Source of the DNA: Bacteroidales bacterium UBA1035
GTDB taxonomy: Bacteria; Bacteroidota; Bacteroidia; Bacteroidales; Dysgonomonadaceae
Direction: 5' to 3'
Assembly (NCBI GenBank): GCA_002316835.1
Contig: DCEG01000042.1
Coordinates: 1 to 30,187 of the forward strand
Length of the DNA: 30,187 bases
How positions within the stretch are numbered: position 1 is the stretch's first letter; the number at the start of each line of letters is the position of its first letter. Of the stretch, positions 26,469 to 30,187 are shown in pieces. A model generated the notes under the pieces. It saw nothing but the letters and a program-made list of their open reading frames with translations, was not told the DNA's origin and made no database searches. Both the position numbers and the translations under genes were made by a program.

Positions 26469-27194
26469 TTAATAAAACTTTTCAGCTTCTGTGAGTGAAT
26501 CTATTTTTCCTACATCAATTAATTGCAAATTTTGAGGAATGAATGCCGTTATTCTTTCTATTTTGCAAACCGACAGATAGAAATCGATAATGGAGAATTT
26601 TTCGGGGAAATCTTGCATATAGTCAAAGATGGAAGGATGCAGGCTCTGGATTCCCGAGAATGCGAGTTTCTTATAACGGTCACTGTTGAAATCGGGAAAA
26701 GGTGATTTTATTTCTCCCGATTTTTCATTAATCCATCCGGTTAAATGATGGTTCTTGTCGAAAAGAAGATACCGTGCTGTTTCGCGTTCACTGACCACAA
26801 GTGTGGCGGTGGTATCGCCGGAAGAGTGAAAACGGTAGAAGCTTTGTAAATCGATATCCGAAAGAATATCCACGTTGTGAATTAAAAACGGCTTCTCATC
26901 GTCGAAAAACCAGGAGGCTTTTTTAATGCCGCCTCCGGTATCTAGAAGTTGCTGGCTTTCGTCGGAAAATTCGATACGGATCCCGAAATTATCGTTTGCC
27001 CGCACGTAATCGATAATTTGCTCCGCAAAATGGTGCACGTTGATGATGATTTCATCAAAGCCGGCTGCTTTCAACTTCTGTATCGTATGCCACAGCAGCG
27101 GTTTTCCCGCCACGGGAACCAACGCTTTGGGCATGGTGTCCGTCAGGGGCTTAAGCCTCGTGCCGAGTCCGGCAGCAAAAATCATTGCTTTCAT
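26469..27194 (-). CDS. Sugar-1-phosphate nucleotidyltransferase (MurU-like NTP transferase)
   Basis: A 241-residue cytoplasmic NTP transferase. The N-terminal signature GLGTRLKPLTDTMPKALVPV (residues 9-28) binds the nucleotide, Lys25 in PKAL is the conserved catalytic lysine region, and HNVDILSD holds the metal-binding Asp. GGGIKKASWFF matches the substrate loop. Length and motifs fit the MurU type, which makes UDP-N-acetylmuramate from the 1-phosphate in peptidoglycan recycling; mannose-1-phosphate guanylyltransferase is an alternative. The RapZ-like partial protein two genes upstream supports the MurU reading, because in many Bacteroidota a RapZ-type domain is fused to an AmgK-like sugar kinase near such a transferase (recalled, not checked). 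It overlaps the helicase gene by ATGA. Confidence 0.85.
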   Translation of the reverse strand: MKAMIFAAGLGTRLKPLTDTMPKALVPVAGKPLLWHTIQKLKAAGFDEIIINVHHFAEQIIDYVRANDNFGIRIEFSDESQQLLDTGGGIKKASWFFDDEKPFLIHNVDILSDIDLQSFYRFHSSGDTTATLVVSERETARYLLFDKNHHLTGWINEKSGEIKSPFPDFNSDRYKKLAFSGIQSLHPSIFDYMQDFPEKFSIIDFYLSVCKIERITAFIPQNLQLIDVGKIDSLTEAEKFY

Positions 27195-29668
27195 TTCATT
27201 CCTCCCAACAATTTTCCAATCGCTCCCATTACAGATACAACGGTGTCGCGGTCGGGGACAGGAATTTTGAGCGATGTCCTGCCGGTTTCGTTATCTGTTT
27301 CCATGAGCGAATCTACTAATTTTTCGGTGGCTTCGGGTGAAGATAACGTTCGGGCAAAAGCTCCGAAAAGATGGATGCTTTGCGAAACGAGCTGTTCGGG
27401 AGAAATTTCAGGCGATGCTGTTGGCGAAACGGACGTTTTGGGGCTTTCGTCCTGTATTTCCGGTTCAACGTCGGGAATCATTGTTTCGCTTAGCGGTATT
27501 TCGTTCTTTTCTTCAGCGACGTTGAATTTCTCCATTTCGTTGACGCTTACGGTTGAAGTGGCCGTTTCGACAGTTTCGTCTCCAATGGCGGCAAACTCCT
27601 GAACGGTTTGCATCAGTTTGTCGAATTTGCTGTCTTCGAGGAAAATGGAATCGGAACCTCCGTCTAAAATACCCTCAAACATCGACGACTTGAAATTCAG
27701 TTTCGTGAGCATCTGTTCCTCTATGCTGTCGGCCGATACGAAGTTGATTACCTGTACGTTGTTTTTCTGTCCCATTCGGTGGATGCGCGCGATGCGCTGT
27801 TCGAGTACAGCAGGATTCCACGGTAAATCCAGGTTTATAATCAGCGACGCTATTTGCAGGTTCAGCCCCGTGCTTCCGGCGTCGGTTGAGATGAAAACGC
27901 GGCTGTCGGGATTCTCCGTGAAATTGTCCATCAGCGTTTTTCGCTTTTCAGACGGTACGCCGCCGTGCAGGTATTCGTACTGTATTCCTTTTTCGTCCAG
28001 CTCGGCAGCCACCAGACGCGTCATGCGCTCCCACTGACTGAAAATGACAACTTTTTCATCGGTTTCTTCGAAGAACTCGTCGAGTACGTTCATCAATTCA
28101 TCTATTTTCGTATCGAACCGCGTTTTCTGATCTAAAATGTAGGTGCTGTCGCACACCATCCGCATTTGGCTCAGTAGTAAAAGAAGGCGTTTGCGGTCGC
28201 TTTCGCTCAGGAAACGCATTTTTTGCCATTTGTAAATCAACTGTGCCACGTTCAATTTAAACTCTTCGTGCATACCGCGCTGTTCTTCGGTCATGGGCAC
28301 GAAAAGGATTTTGTCTAAGCGTGAGGGAAGTTGTATGTTTACATCGCGCTTGCGGCGGCGAATGAGGATGTTGCGGATTGAATCGCCTACTTCGTTCAGG
28401 TTTTGGTATCCGATGGTTTTGCCTGTTTCGGAACGCACCAGGCATTTGTCTATTAATTTGTAATACGGCCCCAGGCAATAGGGATTTACAAACTGGGCGA
28501 TGGAGTAGAGTTCTTCGATTTTGTTTTCGAGCGGCGTGCCCGAAAGGACTATTGTGTATTGCGAGCGTATGTGACGTGCGGCTTTCGCAATTTGCGTGTT
28601 CCAGTTTTTGAGGCGTTGTGCTTCGTCCATAATAAGCAGGTCGGCGTACAACGATTTCAGGATTTTAATGTCGTTGTTCGCGCTTTGGTACGATACTATT
28701 TTGTAAAACACATCGCGGTTGTATTGTTCGCGCCGTTTCAGGTGATTCCCTTCGATAACGAGCGCCGTATCGCCCGTGAATTTTTCGATTTCTTTTTTCC
28801 ACTGGTATTTAAGCGATGTAGGGCAGAGAATAAGCACGGATGAGATGTTGAATTCTTTGCGCATCAACTCGGCGGCACCGATGGCTTGTATGGTTTTACC
28901 CAATCCCATTTCATCTGCAATAATACTTCGGCCTTTGCGCGCGGCATACAGGATACCTTCTTCCTGATAGGGATAAAGGCGTGTGCGGAGTAAACCGGAC
29001 AGTTTGCCTTCGGCATATTTGTTGTTCAGCAGCCGGATGCGGCGGAGGGTTTCGCGTTTTTCGATAATAAATTCCAGCGCGTCGTTGTAGCAGCGGAATG
29101 TGTCGTCTATTTGTTGGGCTTGCTGCAAAAAATCGGAGAACTGTTCGTATTTGTCTTCTTTTAAAACACCTTGGGCAGAAAAGTATGGTGCTGCCAATCG
29201 GGTAAAGGCTTCTTTGTTGTCTGACCCGATGCGGATGCGCACGTCGCGTTCGCCTTTGTATGATAAATACACCGAGGTATATGGCGGCACAAGTTCGTTG
29301 GGTACGCGTTTCCGTTTATTTTCGAGATGCAGTTGCACGGCTTCAATGTGTTTACAGGTGCCGAGTTGGTTGGTTTTGAAATCGGGACACGAGCAATAAT
29401 TCCACGCGCTGCCGATACCCCTGAACGCCACTTTATAGAGATAATCCGTTTGCGGGTTTCTCACGTTGAAGTCGCCGAGTGCCTGTTTTCTGTTGACGGG
29501 TACGATGTCTAACAGCTCCCTTTGCGCGGCTTGCTTTCGGAGAAGAACCTGCCACTCTTCGAGACTCATTTTCTCGGGACGAAGTAGTTGCGATACTTTG
29601 GGAACCGATTTCTTTATGTTTTTTTTACGCGTAGTTTTTGTTTTTGAAGTGGTTGTTTTTTTTGCCAT
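27191..29668 (-). CDS. SNF2-family DEAD/DEAH helicase with SWIM zinc finger
   Basis: An 825-residue double-stranded-DNA translocase of the SWI2/SNF2 family. The first 25 residues are Lys/Thr-rich, suited to nucleic-acid contact. A SWIM zinc finger lies at residues 92-107 (CSCPDFKTNQLGTCKH). The ATPase core starts near residue 230: Walker A DEMGLGKT (252-259), Walker B DEAQ (348-351, in place of DEAH), motif III LSGTPLEN (375-382), and the C-terminal lobe with VVIFSQWE, HGGVPSEKR, STDAGSTGLNLQ and QRIARIHRMGQ. The last 100 residues are acidic, Ser/Pro/Glu-rich and probably disordered. Such proteins remodel protein-DNA complexes or help RNA polymerase recycling; no specific role is known. It starts 52 bp after the RapZ-like gene. 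Confidence 0.93.
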   Translation of the reverse strand: MAKKTTTSKTKTTRKKNIKKSVPKVSQLLRPEKMSLEEWQVLLRKQAAQRELLDIVPVNRKQALGDFNVRNPQTDYLYKVAFRGIGSAWNYCSCPDFKTNQLGTCKHIEAVQLHLENKRKRVPNELVPPYTSVYLSYKGERDVRIRIGSDNKEAFTRLAAPYFSAQGVLKEDKYEQFSDFLQQAQQIDDTFRCYNDALEFIIEKRETLRRIRLLNNKYAEGKLSGLLRTRLYPYQEEGILYAARKGRSIIADEMGLGKTIQAIGAAELMRKEFNISSVLILCPTSLKYQWKKEIEKFTGDTALVIEGNHLKRREQYNRDVFYKIVSYQSANNDIKILKSLYADLLIMDEAQRLKNWNTQIAKAARHIRSQYTIVLSGTPLENKIEELYSIAQFVNPYCLGPYYKLIDKCLVRSETGKTIGYQNLNEVGDSIRNILIRRRKRDVNIQLPSRLDKILFVPMTEEQRGMHEEFKLNVAQLIYKWQKMRFLSESDRKRLLLLLSQMRMVCDSTYILDQKTRFDTKIDELMNVLDEFFEETDEKVVIFSQWERMTRLVAAELDEKGIQYEYLHGGVPSEKRKTLMDNFTENPDSRVFISTDAGSTGLNLQIASLIINLDLPWNPAVLEQRIARIHRMGQKNNVQVINFVSADSIEEQMLTKLNFKSSMFEGILDGGSDSIFLEDSKFDKLMQTVQEFAAIGDETVETATSTVSVNEMEKFNVAEEKNEIPLSETMIPDVEPEIQDESPKTSVSPTASPEISPEQLVSQSIHLFGAFARTLSSPEATEKLVDSLMETDNETGRTSLKIPVPDRDTVVSVMGAIGKLLGGMK

Positions 29669-29720
29669 AATTTATTATGTGTTTGATAGTTTGTGAGTTG
29701 TTTTGAATCTGTTGGGTTTT

Positions 29721-30187
29721 TTATCTGCTTTTAAACTCCTGTTCCAGGTTCTGCTCCCGGTGAACGAGAGACACTTTGATTCCGAATTTTTTTGAGATAT
29801 GTTCCGCCATTCTCTGTGCGGCGTAAACCGACCGGTGTTGTCCGCCTGTGCAGCCGAACGAGACCATGAGGCTAGTGAAGTTCCTTTCCATATATCGTTT
29901 CACGTGGCTGTCGACCAGCGGGTAAATGTTGTCTAAAAACAGTTCCATTTCGCCATCCTCCTCCAGAAACTTAATGACCTCTTCGTCCAGTCCCGTGAAA
30001 TGGCTGAACCGTTCGTACTTCCCGGGATTGTTTATCGCACGGCAATCGAACACATACCCGCCGCCGTTTCCCGATACATCGTTGGGGATTCCTTTTTTGT
30101 ATGCGAAGCTGAATACCCGTACCTCGAGTTCGCGTTTTTGAGTGTCGGCAAACTGTTTCAGGCCGACCATCTCGTTCAGCATTCCGG
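29721..30187 (-). CDS. RapZ C-terminal-domain protein, 5' end outside window
   Basis: The visible 155 residues form the C-terminal domain of RapZ (formerly UPF0042). Matches are VRVFSFAYKKGIPND, FDCRAINNPGKYERFSHFTGLDE, FLDNIYPLVDSHVKRYMERN and the hallmark SFGCTGGQHRSVYAAQRMAEHI, ending in VSLVHREQNLEQEF. In RapZ this domain binds GlcN6P and the small RNA GlmZ. The frame stays open to the right edge (a Gly codon precedes the first visible Met at 30180-30182), so the start is missing. In Bacteroidota this domain is, as I recall, often fused behind a phosphotransferase-type sugar kinase resembling AmgK, which would fit the MurU-like gene downstream. Whether such a kinase domain is present here cannot be seen. 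Confidence 0.85.
   Translation of the reverse strand, partial: GMLNEMVGLKQFADTQKRELEVRVFSFAYKKGIPNDVSGNGGGYVFDCRAINNPGKYERFSHFTGLDEEVIKFLEEDGEMELFLDNIYPLVDSHVKRYMERNFTSLMVSFGCTGGQHRSVYAAQRMAEHISKKFGIKVSLVHREQNLEQEFKSR

Noticed and set aside
26949..27602. Open frame of 217 codons on the plus strand
   Set aside because: It runs antisense across the end of the nucleotidyltransferase and the C-terminal part of the helicase, both firmly identified. Its Ser-rich translation has no recognisable family feature.
1..30187. CRISPR arrays, tRNA or rRNA genes, insertion sequences
   Set aside because: No regularly spaced repeats, cloverleaf-like or rRNA-like segments, transposase motifs or terminal inverted repeats with target duplications were seen on either strand.

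Overview
The window looks like a chromosomal segment of a Bacteroidota bacterium, most likely order Bacteroidales. The evidence is two SusC/SusD outer-membrane uptake pairs, many Bacteroidota-type lipoprotein signals, AT-rich leaders without clear Shine-Dalgarno sites, and a TAnnTTTG-type promoter box. Every gene I can support lies on the minus strand, so transcription runs from high to low coordinates. I saw no tRNA, rRNA, CRISPR array, insertion sequence or transposase.

Region 1 (about 30187 to 26469) looks like housekeeping. It holds the C-terminal RapZ-like domain of a protein cut by the right edge, a SNF2 helicase with a SWIM zinc finger, and a sugar-1-phosphate nucleotidyltransferase of the MurU type. 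The last two are joined by an ATGA overlap. An AT-rich gap of about 320 bp follows and carries one good promoter -7 box.

Region 2 (26152 to 1, continuing past the left edge) reads as one large polysaccharide utilization locus of at least 26 kb. In transcription order it encodes: an N-acylglucosamine 2-epimerase; a DUF4855-like lipoprotein; a DUF4434 protein; a GH28-fold protein; SusC and SusD (second pair); a spacer with a long hairpin; SusC and SusD (first pair); a DUF5018-like surface lipoprotein; an intrinsic terminator; a GH-like-10 lipoprotein; a calcineurin-type phosphoesterase; an acetylxylan-esterase-type hydrolase; a truncated gene remnant; a phosphodiester glycosidase (NAGPA family); an SGNH esterase; a FAD-dependent oxidoreductase; a second DUF4434 protein; and the start of an inner-membrane sugar porter. 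Most neighbours overlap or lie within about 30 bp, which points to co-transcription.

The likely logic is capture and import of a glycan by the two SusCD pairs, removal of ester and phosphate or phosphodiester groups in the periplasm or at the surface, cleavage by the uncharacterised TIM-barrel proteins, uptake by the sugar porter, and epimerisation of an N-acetylated sugar in the cytoplasm. The combination of phosphodiester glycosidase, phosphoesterase and GlcNAc/ManNAc epimerase suggests a phosphate-bearing, amino-sugar-containing substrate. That is inference. No local regulator (HTCS, SusR, ECF/anti-sigma) is present in the window.
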